This document shows, in pieces, positions 7,446 through 17,180 of a stretch of DNA of 17,450 nucleotides. The DNA is from DATKNA01 sp035541595. GTDB taxonomy: Bacteria > Actinomycetota > Actinomycetes > Actinomycetales > Kineosporiaceae. The notes beneath the pieces were generated by a model. That model worked only from the letters and a program-made list of their open reading frames with translations. It was not told where the DNA came from and searched no databases. Both the position numbers and the translations under genes were made by a program. The stretch is taken from contig DATKNA010000224.1 in the NCBI GenBank assembly GCA_035541595.1, positions 1-17,450 of the forward strand, written 5' to 3'. Every line of letters starts with the position of its first letter. Position 1 is the stretch's first letter.

Positions 7446-8882
7446 GTGAGCGACCTGTTCTCCACCGCGTGGGAGGACGATCCTGCGACGGCGGCCGGGG
7501 ACGTCGGCGTGGGTTCGCCCGGCGCCGGCCCCGGGCCGCGCGCCGCCGGCACGGCGCCGCTCGCGGTCCGGATGCGGCCGCAGTCGCTCGACGAGCTCGT
7601 CGGGCAGGATCACCTGCTCACCCCCGGCTCACCGCTGCGCCGGCTGATCGAGGGCGGGTCCGGGCCGGCCGGTGCGGTCTCGCTGATCCTCTGGGGTCCG
7701 CCGGGGAGCGGCAAGACGACGATCGCCGCCGTCGTGTCGCGGGCGGGGAACCGCCGGTTCGTCGAGCTCAACGCGGTCAGCGCCGGCGTCAAGGACGTGC
7801 GCCGCGTGCTCGACGAGGCCCGGGAGGCACACGCCCTCTACCGCCGCGAGACCGTGCTGTTCCTCGACGAGATCCACCGGTTCAGCAAGGCGCAGCAGGA
7901 CTCGCTGCTCACCGGCGTGGAGAACCGCTGGGTCGTGCTCGTCGCCGCCACCACGGAGAACCCCTCCTTCAGCGTCGTGTCGCCGCTGCTGTCCCGGTCC
8001 CTGGTGCTCACCCTCAAGCCACTGGACGCCGAGGCGATCGGCGTCCTGGTCGACCGGGCCGTGACCGATCCGCGGGGTCTCGGCGGCGCCGTCACCCTCG
8101 ACCCGGACGCCCGGGGGCACATTCTCCGGACGGCGGCCGGCGACGCCCGGGCCGCGCTCAACGCCCTCGAGGCGGCGGCCGGCGCGGCACTGGTCGCGGC
8201 CGCGGGCGAGCGGACGGGCGCGGACGAGGGGCGCCCGGTGCCGGTCACCCTGGCGGACGCCGAGCGCGCGGTCGATCGCGTGGCCGTGCACTACGACAAG
8301 GACGGGGACCAGCACTACGACGTCGTCAGCGCGTTCATCAAGTCGCTGCGGGGGTCGGATGTCGATGCCGCCCTGCACTACCTCGCGCGCATGGTCGAGG
8401 CAGGGGAGGATCCCCGGTTCATCGCCCGCCGCATGATCATCTCGGCGAGCGAGGACATCGGGGAGGCGGATCCGTCCGCGTTGCCGATGGCGGTCGCGGC
8501 CGCGCAGGCGGTGCAGCTGATCGGCATGCCGGAGGGGCGGATCGTGCTCGCCCAGGCCGTGGTGCACCTGGCCCTCGCCCCCAAGTCGAACGCCGCCTAC
8601 CTGGCGATCGGGGCCGCGCTCGACGACGTCCGGAAGGGCCTCGCAGGCCCGGTGCCGGCGCACCTGCGGGATACCTCCTACCCGGGCGCCGCCCGGCTCG
8701 GTCACGGGCGGGGGTACCGGTACGCCCACGACGACCCGCACGGCGTCGTCGAGCAGCAGTACGCCCCCGACGAGCTGGTCGGCCGGACCTACTACGTCCC
8801 GACGGAGCACGGCTTCGAGCGGGAGCTCGGCCCGCGGCTGGCCCGGTTGCGAGCGCTCGTGCGGGGACGTCCGCCCGACTGA
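7446..8882 (+). CDS. rarA: Replication-associated recombination protein A (AAA+ ATPase)
   Basis: RarA/MgsA is a clamp-loader-like AAA+ ATPase acting at stalled replication forks with SSB. The 478 residues show LAVRMRPQSLDELVGQDHLL near the N-terminus, Walker A GPPGSGKT (84-91), Walker B LFLDEIH (138-144), the sensor-1 ATTENPSF, and the C-terminal MgsA tetramerisation region (YDVVSAFIKSLRGSD, then RMIISASEDIG). Another in-frame GTG exists at 7392, but the GTG at 7446 (VSDLFSTAWEDD) gives the N-terminus usual in actinobacterial RarA and matches the leaderless promoter geometry. The upstream extension would lie entirely over the MMPL N-terminus. It is followed 75 bp later by the DUF948 gene, its usual actinobacterial neighbour. 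Confidence 0.95.
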   Translation: MSDLFSTAWEDDPATAAGDVGVGSPGAGPGPRAAGTAPLAVRMRPQSLDELVGQDHLLTPGSPLRRLIEGGSGPAGAVSLILWGPPGSGKTTIAAVVSRAGNRRFVELNAVSAGVKDVRRVLDEAREAHALYRRETVLFLDEIHRFSKAQQDSLLTGVENRWVVLVAATTENPSFSVVSPLLSRSLVLTLKPLDAEAIGVLVDRAVTDPRGLGGAVTLDPDARGHILRTAAGDARAALNALEAAAGAALVAAAGERTGADEGRPVPVTLADAERAVDRVAVHYDKDGDQHYDVVSAFIKSLRGSDVDAALHYLARMVEAGEDPRFIARRMIISASEDIGEADPSALPMAVAAAQAVQLIGMPEGRIVLAQAVVHLALAPKSNAAYLAIGAALDDVRKGLAGPVPAHLRDTSYPGAARLGHGRGYRYAHDDPHGVVEQQYAPDELVGRTYYVPTEHGFERELGPRLARLRALVRGRPPD

Positions 8883-8902
8883 GCCGGGCCTGCCGGTCGC
8901 GG

Positions 8903-8908
8903 TAGGGT
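8903..8908 (+). promoter_or_regulatory. Candidate -10 box for the DUF948 gene
   Basis: TAGGGT is a common actinobacterial -10 hexamer. It lies 20 bases after the rarA stop and 50 bases before the DUF948 ATG, giving a leader of about 40 bases with GAGGGAAG as ribosome-binding site (8941-8948). No good -35 is visible upstream. Confidence 0.4.
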
Positions 8909-8957
8909 CGCACCCGCCGGGGGAGGTCGCCCGCGTCACGGAGGGAAGTGCCGATCG

Positions 8958-9332
8958 ATGTCGTTCGGGGAGCTGGCCGGGCTCATCGCCGCCCTGGCGT
9001 TCGTGCTGCTCGTGGGCGCGTTGTGGTACCCCCTGTACAAGCTGGGCAAGGTCTTCGACGAGGCCCGGATGTCGGTGCACGACCTGTCCGGCGAGGCGGT
9101 CCCGCTGCTGCACGAGGTGACCACGACGGTGACGACCACCAACGGGCAGCTCGTGCGGGTGGACACGATCACCCGCAACGTGGCGGAGGCCTCGGCGAAC
9201 GTCTCGACGCTGACCCGCCTGTTCGCCGCCACCCTGGGGTCGCCCGTCGTCAAGGTCGCGGCCTTCTCCTACGGTGTCCGACAGGCCGTGGACGCCCGTT
9301 CCCGGGGCCGGTACGAGCGCGGGAGGCGGTGA
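8958..9332 (+). CDS. DUF948 membrane-anchored protein
   Basis: This 124-residue protein has one N-terminal membrane helix (about 6-27, LAGLIAALAFVLLVGALWY) and then a long polar amphipathic helix region (about 35-105) of the DUF948 type, resembling the coiled, apolipophorin-like stalk of that family. The end is basic (RSRGRYERGRR). Its function is unknown. The position between rarA and alaS, followed immediately by a second small membrane protein, is conserved in actinobacteria. GAGGGAAG lies about ten bases before the ATG. Only three bases separate its stop from the next start, so the two are almost certainly translated from one message. Confidence 0.88.
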   Translation: MSFGELAGLIAALAFVLLVGALWYPLYKLGKVFDEARMSVHDLSGEAVPLLHEVTTTVTTTNGQLVRVDTITRNVAEASANVSTLTRLFAATLGSPVVKVAAFSYGVRQAVDARSRGRYERGRR

Positions 9333-9335
9333 GGC

Positions 9336-9623
9336 GTGCGGCGGGTGTTCTGGATGGCGGTGGGTGCGACCGTCACGATCATCGTCGTCCGCCGTGTGAA
9401 CAGACTGTTCGACGCCGCCAGTCCGGAGGGCATCGGCCGCTCCCTCACCGCCGCCGCGGACTCGGTGCGCGAGTTCGCGGACGACGTCCGGACGGGCATG
9501 GCGGAGCGGGAGCATGAACTGCGTGTCGCTCTCGGGGCCGAGCCGGGCACCATGGATGCTGAAGGCGTGGCTGAGGGTCCGCTCGTGCCGCCGCACGGGG
9601 GCCGGCACAGGCAGGGTCGCTGA
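9336..9623 (+). CDS. DUF6167-like small membrane protein
   Basis: The 95 residues begin MRRVFWMAVGATVTIIVVRR, a short hydrophobic helix flanked by basic residues. An amphipathic helix follows (SLTAAADSVREFADDVRTGM), then an acidic stretch and a Gly/His/Arg tail. This matches my recollection of the actinobacterial DUF6167 family found before alaS; the family name is from memory. The GTG start is three bases after the DUF948 stop, with GGGAGG in the end of that gene (9321-9326) as ribosome-binding site. The pair may form a membrane complex, which is inference from adjacency and similar architecture. Its function is unknown. Confidence 0.8.
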   Translation: MRRVFWMAVGATVTIIVVRRVNRLFDAASPEGIGRSLTAAADSVREFADDVRTGMAEREHELRVALGAEPGTMDAEGVAEGPLVPPHGGRHRQGR

Positions 9624-9631
9624 GCTCCGCC

Positions 9632-9668
9632 CGACGTCCGCTCGACGACGTCCACTCGACGGCGTCCG
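9632..9668 (+). repeat. 14-bp tandem repeat before alaS
   Basis: CTCGACGACGTCCA (9641-9654) is followed by CTCGACGGCGTCCG (9655-9668) and preceded by a partial copy CGACGTCCG (9632-9640). It lies in the 139-bp spacer between the DUF6167-like gene and alaS. It may simply be GC-rich slippage; no gene fits here. Confidence 0.55.
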
Positions 9669-9762
9669 CACGGGCCCCGGCACGGCCACGGCGCCCGCCG
9701 CCGCGGCCACGCCGTCGGCGCGCACGAATCAGGACCGACCGTCCCCGGAGGGCAGGAAGATC

Positions 9763-12441
<2,679 letters not shown>

Positions 12442-12443
12442 GC

Positions 12444-12983
12444 GTGCCGCCGGACCCGGTCGCGGGATCGCCGGTGAGGCCGGGAGTCCGGGTCGGCGTC
12501 GACGTCGGAACGGTCCGCGTCGGCGTCGCCCGCAGCGACCCCTCCGCCCTGGTGGCGACGCCGGTCGAGACCCTGCGCCGGGATGCCGGCGGGAGCCGCG
12601 ACCTCGACCGGATCGCGGGCATCGTCGCCCAGAACGGCGCGGTCGAGGTCGTCGTCGGCCTGCCGCGGACGCTCCGCGGCGAGGAGGGTTCTGCGGCCGC
12701 CGCGGCGCGCCAGTACGCTACGGCCATCGCGCAGCGTGTCGCGCCGGTCGGGGTGCGGCTCGTGGACGAGCGGCTGAGCACCGTCTCGGCGCATCGCACG
12801 CTGCACGACGCAGGAGTGAGGGGGCGCAGGCACCGCCCTGTCATCGATCAGGTGGCGGCGGTGGTGATCCTGCAGTCCGCCCTGGACGCCGAACGCGCGT
12901 CAGGGCGGCCCCCCGGGGCGCTCGTCGCTCCGGGGCCGTCGCCGGAGAGGCCGGCGACGTCCGGAGAGGAGGGCGGCGCGTGA
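12444..12983 (+). CDS. ruvX: RuvX/YqgF Holliday-junction resolvase-like protein
   Basis: This 179-residue protein has the RNase H-like YqgF fold. It shows the first catalytic Asp in GVDVGTVRVGVA (about 17-28), the VVVGLPRTLRGEEG segment, VRLVDERLSTVSA with the Asp/Glu pair, and the C-terminal VIDQVAAVVIL helix. Family members act in 16S rRNA 5'-end maturation and possibly Holliday-junction processing. The GTG at 12444 lies two bases after alaS; an alternative GTG at 12474 would drop ten residues and is also plausible. Its stop overlaps the mltG start by 4 bp (GTGA). A low-complexity Pro/Gly/Glu tail of about 30 residues extends the usual end. Confidence 0.93.
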   Translation: MPPDPVAGSPVRPGVRVGVDVGTVRVGVARSDPSALVATPVETLRRDAGGSRDLDRIAGIVAQNGAVEVVVGLPRTLRGEEGSAAAAARQYATAIAQRVAPVGVRLVDERLSTVSAHRTLHDAGVRGRRHRPVIDQVAAVVILQSALDAERASGRPPGALVAPGPSPERPATSGEEGGA

Positions 12984-14113
12984 CAGGGATGTCTTTGTCG
13001 GACGTCGTCCCCGGAGCCCCGCAGGAGCAGGGTCCCCGGCGCCGCTCGCAGCGTGCGGCGGAGAAGCGCAAGCAGCGCCGCCGGCGGCGGACGTGGCTGA
13101 CGGTGCTGGTCACCGTCGTCGTCCTGGGCGCCGCGGGCACCGGCGCGTGGTTGGGGCTCCGGCCGCTGCTGGCCTCGTTCAACACGCCCGACGACTACCC
13201 GGGGCCCGGAACCGCGTCGGTCACGGTGCGCATCCCGCCCGGAGCCACCGGCGTCGACATCGCCGCCCTGCTGCAGCGCGCCGGCGTCGTCAAGACCGCC
13301 AAGGCGTACCTGGCCGCCGCCGCGGACATTCCCGGGAGCGCGAACATCCAGCCCGGGACCTACGAGCTCAAGGAGCGGATGACCGGCGCGGGCGCCGTGC
13401 TGGCGCTGCTCGATCCGACGTCGCGCCTGGTGAAGAAGGTGACGATCCCGGAGGGCGCCCGAGTCGCCACGATCTTCGACGCGATCGCGAGCCAGACCTC
13501 GATCACGCCCGCTCAGCTCGAGGCCGCCGCCAAGGACACCGCGGACCTCGGCCTGCCGCCCCAGGCCAGGGGCCTGGAAGGCTACCTCTTCCCGGCGACC
13601 TACGAGGTCGAGCCCGGGACGTCGGCGACCGATCTGCTGCACGAGATGGTCGCGAGCACCCTCGACCAGCTCGACCAGCTCGGCGTCGCGCAGAACGACC
13701 GCCACCGCGTCCTCACCCTCGCCAGCCTGGTGCAGGCAGAGGGCCGGCACCCGCAGGACCTGGGGAAGATCGCCCGCGTGCTCACCACCCGACTGGCCAA
13801 GGGCATCCCGCTCCAGCTGGACACCACGGTGCACTACGCGACCGGCCGGTTCACCGTGCAGACGACGAAGGCCGACCTGGCGGCCAGGTCGCCGTACAAC
13901 ACCTACCTCGTCAAGGGTCTGCCACCAGGGCCGATCTGCTCGCCGGGCCTCACCGCGATCCGGGCGGCGCTGCATCCGACGCCGGGGAGCTGGCTGTACT
14001 TCGTCGCGGTGAACCCGACGACGGGGGAGACGAAGTTCGCCCGGACGGCGGCGGAGTTCGCCAAGATCAAGGCGGAGTACGACGCCTGGCAGAAGGCCCA
14101 CCCCGGCCAGTAG
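12980..14113 (+). CDS. mltG: Endolytic murein transglycosylase MltG
   Basis: The 377 residues form a basic cytoplasmic N-terminus (KRKQRRRRR), one membrane helix (about 39-60) and an extracytoplasmic YceG/MltG domain that cleaves nascent peptidoglycan strands. The catalytic Glu lies in LASLVQAEG (Glu254), aligned with Glu218 of E. coli MltG. The closing signature SPYNTYLVKGLPPGPI and the YFVAV strand are intact. Its GTG overlaps the ruvX stop by 4 bp, implying translational coupling. In many actinobacteria aroE follows mltG; here a 248-bp repeat-bearing spacer and the pilus genes follow instead. Confidence 0.95.
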   Translation: MTGMSLSDVVPGAPQEQGPRRRSQRAAEKRKQRRRRRTWLTVLVTVVVLGAAGTGAWLGLRPLLASFNTPDDYPGPGTASVTVRIPPGATGVDIAALLQRAGVVKTAKAYLAAAADIPGSANIQPGTYELKERMTGAGAVLALLDPTSRLVKKVTIPEGARVATIFDAIASQTSITPAQLEAAAKDTADLGLPPQARGLEGYLFPATYEVEPGTSATDLLHEMVASTLDQLDQLGVAQNDRHRVLTLASLVQAEGRHPQDLGKIARVLTTRLAKGIPLQLDTTVHYATGRFTVQTTKADLAARSPYNTYLVKGLPPGPICSPGLTAIRAALHPTPGSWLYFVAVNPTTGETKFARTAAEFAKIKAEYDAWQKAHPGQ

Positions 14114-14138
14114 CCCTCCGGCCCGGGCCGTCATCACG

Positions 14139-14240
14139 CCCGACAGGGCGATCACTTCGCGCACTTCGCCGCGATCACGCACGTCGCGACGATCACGGGC
14201 TTCGCCGCGGTCGCACACTTCGCGATCACCTTCTGTCGGG
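14139..14240. repeat. Imperfect GATCAC/TTCGC repeats framed by an inverted repeat
   Basis: GATCAC occurs four times (14150, 14173, 14191 and 14224), interleaved with CTTCGC elements. The clearest unit is 18 bp: GATCACGCACGTCGCGAC (14173-14190) followed by GATCACGGGCTTCGCCGC (14191-14208). The block is bounded by CCCGACAG (14139-14146) and its exact complement CTGTCGGG (14233-14240). It fills the mltG-pilT spacer, where no gene is credible. Possible roles are a structured RNA or a set of regulator sites; the sequence does not decide. Confidence 0.65.
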
Positions 14241-14281
14241 GAGGACGCGAGGGCCGCCAGGATCGGACCGACCGCGGCGGC

Positions 14282-14309
14282 TCAAGGGCGACGTCCTCGC
14301 GGCCGACGA
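14282..14309 (+). promoter_or_regulatory. Weak sigma-28-like promoter candidate before pilT
   Basis: TCAA (14282-14285) and GCCGACGA (14302-14309) are 16 bases apart, compared with the FliA/WhiG pattern TAAA-N15-GCCGATAA (three of four and six of eight matches). Transcription would start near 14317, giving a leader of about 45 bases to the pilT GTG. The two mismatches fall on the TA of the -10, and such GC-rich matches arise by chance, so this is tentative. Confidence 0.3.
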
Positions 14310-14350
14310 CTCTGAGGCGAACGCAGCGCGCCGCGACGGCGCCCGCCGAG

Positions 14351-14357
14351 GGAGGAG
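14351..14357 (+). promoter_or_regulatory. Shine-Dalgarno that fixes the pilT start
   Basis: GGAGGAG lies four bases before the GTG at 14362. The frame is open far upstream, so this site decides the start and excludes a readthrough from the mltG region. Confidence 0.7.
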
Positions 14358-14361
14358 CACC

Positions 14362-15588
14362 GTGGCCGGCAGCGGCGACGACGACACCTGGGCACGTCCT
14401 TACGCCGACCTGGCGGGCAGCCGAGCTGCCGGCGTGCCCGAGCCACGGGTCGCGGTCCAGGACGGCGGCGCCCCCGCGGGCGCCTACGCCCGTGCCACCA
14501 CCGAGCCCGTGAGCGCCACGGGGGAGATCAGCCTCGCGGAGCTGCTGACCGGGATGCTCGACGCCGGCGCCTCCGACCTGCACCTGACGGCGGGAACGCC
14601 GGCCCTGGTCCGGGTCCACGGCGACCTGGCCCCGCTGCGCGACTGCCCCCCGCTGCCGCCGGACCTCATCCAGCGGCTCATCTACACCGTCCTGACGCAG
14701 AAGCAGCGCGAGCGCTTCGAGGCCGACCTCGAGCTGGACTTCGCGTACGCCCTCCCCGGCGCGGCGCGGTTCCGCGTGAACGTCTACCGGCAGCGCGAGA
14801 ACGTCGGGGCGGCCTTCCGCCGCATCCCCTACGAGATCAAGGGCCTGGAGGAGCTCGGCGTCCCGGCCTCCGTCAGCACCTTCGCCGGGCTGCCCCGGGG
14901 CATGGTGCTCGTCACCGGCCCCACCGGATCCGGGAAGTCCACGACGCTCGCCGCGCTCATCGACCTGGCCAACCGCACCCGTCGTGATCACATCATGACC
15001 GTCGAGGATCCCATCGAGTTCCTGCACCGGCACAAGAGCTGCATGGTCAATCAGCGCGAGGTCGGCGAGGACACGCACTCGTTCGCCAACGCACTCAAGC
15101 ACGTCCTGCGCCAGGACCCCGACATCATCCTCGTGGGCGAGATGCGCGACCTGGAGACCATCTCGGTGGCCCTGACCGCCGCCGAGACCGGTCACCTCGT
15201 CTTCGCGACACTCCACACTCAGGACGCGGCCCAGACGATCGACCGCGTCATCGACGTGTTCCCGCCCCACCAGCAGCAGCAGGTGCGCGTCCAGCTGGCG
15301 GGAGCGCTGCAGGGCGTGATGTGCCAGACCCTCTGCCGGACGTCGGACGGAGGCGGGCGGGTCGTCGCGACAGAGGTGATGATCGCGACCCCGGCGATCC
15401 GCAACCTGATCCGCGAGGGCAAGACACACCAGATCTACTCGGCGATGCAGGCGGGTGCCCAGCACGGCATGCACACGATGGACCAGCACCTGGCCGAGCT
15501 CGTCCGCAGCGGGCGGATCACGCACCAGCACGGCCTCGAGCGATGCCACCACGTGGAGGACTTCAACCGACTGACCGGGCGGGGCTGA
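14362..15588 (+). CDS. pilT: Type IV pilus retraction ATPase PilT
   Basis: PilT is a hexameric cytosolic ATPase that depolymerises pili at the base of the machine. Of 408 residues, the first 54 are a polar, Ala/Gly/Pro-rich extension not normal for PilT. The family core begins at EISLAELLTGMLDAGASDLHL (from residue 55). Walker A is GPTGSGKST (186-194, Lys192), the Asp box VEDPIEF, Walker B IILVGEMRD (Glu260) and the His box GHLVFATLHTQD. The PilT-specific retraction motif AIRNLIRE is exact (345-352) and followed by GKTHQIYSAMQ, which separates it from PilB/GspE. A strong GGAGGAG precedes the GTG. It is followed ten bases later by pilC. No PilB-type extension ATPase precedes it. Confidence 0.93.
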   Translation: MAGSGDDDTWARPYADLAGSRAAGVPEPRVAVQDGGAPAGAYARATTEPVSATGEISLAELLTGMLDAGASDLHLTAGTPALVRVHGDLAPLRDCPPLPPDLIQRLIYTVLTQKQRERFEADLELDFAYALPGAARFRVNVYRQRENVGAAFRRIPYEIKGLEELGVPASVSTFAGLPRGMVLVTGPTGSGKSTTLAALIDLANRTRRDHIMTVEDPIEFLHRHKSCMVNQREVGEDTHSFANALKHVLRQDPDIILVGEMRDLETISVALTAAETGHLVFATLHTQDAAQTIDRVIDVFPPHQQQQVRVQLAGALQGVMCQTLCRTSDGGGRVVATEVMIATPAIRNLIREGKTHQIYSAMQAGAQHGMHTMDQHLAELVRSGRITHQHGLERCHHVEDFNRLTGRG

Positions 15589-15598
15589 GGAGGGCGTC

Positions 15599-16822
15599 AT
15601 GAGCACCGCCACCAAGACGTTCGAGTACGCCGTCCGCGACCGGCGCGGCAAGCTCGTCAGCGGCAAGCTCGAGGCGCCCAGCGAGGCCGCCGTCGTGCAG
15701 AAGCTGCGCGGGATGGGGTACGCCCCGGTCAGCCTCCGCGAGTCCGGCACCGGCATGAACCGGGAGATCAACCTGCCGTTCGGCGGCCGGGTCAAGCTCA
15801 AGGACCTCGCCGTGATGAGCCGGCAGTTCGCCACGATGATCAACAGTGGCCTCTCGCTCCTGCGCGCGCTGTCGATCCTTGCCGACCAGACCGAGAGCAA
15901 GGCGCTCGCCAAGGCGCTGGGCGAGGTGCGGACGGCGGTGGAGACGGGGCAGTCGCTCTCGGCGGCGCTGGCCAAGCACCCCAAGATCTTCCCCCCACTG
16001 GTCATCAACATGGTTCGCGCCGGCGAGGTGGGCGGCTTCCTCGACCGGGTCATGCTCCAGATCGCGGAGAACTACGAGGCCGAGGTCAAGCTGCGCAGCA
16101 AGATCAAGTCGGCGATGACCTACCCGGTCGTCGTCTTCGTGATCGCCATCCTGGCGGTGGTCGGCATGCTGCTGTTCGTCGTCCCCATCTTCGCGAAGAT
16201 GTTCGACGACCTCGGCGGCACGCTGCCGGCGCCCACCCGGGTGCTGGTCGCCCTGTCGACCGGGCTGCGCTTCGCGGCGCCGGTCCTGCTCGTGCTGGGG
16301 ATCGCCGCCGGGATCGTGTGGGGCAAGGTGCGGCACACCGAGCAGGTGCGCTCGTTCGTCGACCCGCTGAAGCTCCGCCTGCCCGTCTTCGGTCAGCTCT
16401 TCCGCAAGGTCGCGATCAGCCGGTTCAGCCGCAACCTTGGGACCATGCTCAGCTCCGGCGTCCCGATCCTGCAGAGCCTGGAGATCGTCGGCGAGACGTC
16501 CGGCAACGTCGTCCTCCGGTCGGCCGCAGTGTCGGTCGCGGAGAGTGTGCGACGCGGCGAATCCCTGGCCGGCCCGCTGTCGGCGCATTCAGTGTTCCCG
16601 CCGATGGTGGTCCAGATGCTGGCCGTCGGCGAGGACACCGGCGCCATCGACACGATGCTGCACAAGGTGTCGGACTTCTACGACGCCGAGGTCGAGGCGA
16701 CCACCGAAGCGCTGACCAGCCTGATCGAGCCACTCATGATCGCCGTGCTCGGCGGCATCATCGGCAGCATGATCATCGCCCTGTATCTGCCGATCTTCAA
16801 CGTCTTCAGCCTGATCAAGTGA
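15599..16822 (+). CDS. pilC: Type IV pilus inner-membrane platform protein PilC (GspF family)
   Basis: PilC is the polytopic platform that links the cytosolic ATPases to the growing pilus. The 407 residues have a soluble N-terminus (TFEYAVRDRRGKLVSGKLEA), then two T2SSF repeats. The first includes LAVMSRQFATMINSGLSLLRA and ENYEAEVKLRSKIKSAMTYP; the second includes ISRFSRNLGTMLSSGVPILQ and DFYDAEVEATTEALTSLIEP. Membrane helices are at about 175-198, 218-240 and 378-400. AGGAGGG (15588-15594) overlapping the pilT stop precedes the ATG, so the two genes are co-transcribed and probably coupled. Length and motifs are normal for the family. Confidence 0.95.
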   Translation: MSTATKTFEYAVRDRRGKLVSGKLEAPSEAAVVQKLRGMGYAPVSLRESGTGMNREINLPFGGRVKLKDLAVMSRQFATMINSGLSLLRALSILADQTESKALAKALGEVRTAVETGQSLSAALAKHPKIFPPLVINMVRAGEVGGFLDRVMLQIAENYEAEVKLRSKIKSAMTYPVVVFVIAILAVVGMLLFVVPIFAKMFDDLGGTLPAPTRVLVALSTGLRFAAPVLLVLGIAAGIVWGKVRHTEQVRSFVDPLKLRLPVFGQLFRKVAISRFSRNLGTMLSSGVPILQSLEIVGETSGNVVLRSAAVSVAESVRRGESLAGPLSAHSVFPPMVVQMLAVGEDTGAIDTMLHKVSDFYDAEVEATTEALTSLIEPLMIAVLGGIIGSMIIALYLPIFNVFSLIK

Positions 16823-16871
16823 CCTGACGGGCGGGCGCTGCCTGATCGCGCATACCGACCTGCCCCTCCGA

Positions 16872-16885
16872 CCGGCGGGGGCCGG
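16872..16885 (+). terminator. Weak GC hairpin after pilC
   Basis: CCGGC (16872-16876), a GGGG loop and GCCGG (16881-16885) form a short stem about 50 bases after the pilC stop. There is no U-tract. It may end the pilT-pilC message, but a stem this short is expected by chance at this GC content. Confidence 0.15.
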
Positions 16886-16941
16886 CGCCGTGGGCGTTCG
16901 CACCGCGCGCGTGATCACAATGAGCCTCGTCCGCAGGCGTG

Positions 16942-17108
16942 GGAGCCAGTGGTCGACCCAGGCACTTCGGCGGGCGGGTCCGGTGCGCAACTGTCGACGA
17001 CCCGCGCACGGCAGCCCCGGCCAAGTCCGCAACTGTCGACGACCCGCCCAGGGCGGCCCCGGCCAGGTGCGCAACTGTCGACGCCCACGGCGACCTGAGT
17101 CCCGGCCA
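16942..17108 (+). repeat. 42-bp tandem repeat array with GTCGAC cores
   Basis: Three units of 42 bp stand head to tail at 16983-17024, 17025-17066 and 17067-17108. Each carries the invariant core CGCAACTGTCGACG near its start and ends in CCCCGGCCA or TCCCGGCCA. Units 1 and 2 differ at only five bases; unit 3 diverges in its second half. A degenerate earlier unit (about 16942-16982) keeps the GTCGAC. The four GTCGAC palindromes lie at 16952, 16993, 17035 and 17077, spaced 41, 42 and 42 bp. Four helical turns per unit would place the sites on one face of the DNA. The array lies about 220 bp before the pilin promoter. It could be regulator sites, a dispersed intergenic element or a slippage expansion. 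Confidence 0.85.
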
Positions 17109-17162
17109 TGGTCGATCCGCTGGGCGCCTACCCCTGACCAGGGACGACGTGGGTGAGCCGAT

Positions 17163-17180
17163 CCGAGCCCGCGGGCTCGG
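17163..17180. repeat. 18-bp perfect palindrome
   Basis: CCGAGCCCGCGGGCTCGG is fully self-complementary with no loop, which favours a dimeric protein site or cruciform over an RNA hairpin terminator. It lies 160 bp upstream of the pilin promoter candidate. Confidence 0.6.

Noticed and set aside
14152..16053. 633-codon antisense frame over pilC/pilT ending in a repetitive Lys-Cys-Ala peptide
   Set aside because: It is the shadow of two secure pilus genes. The repetitive end comes from the DNA repeats in the mltG-pilT spacer.
16942..17108. CRISPR array
   Set aside because: The units are head-to-tail with no unique spacers, and there are no cas genes.
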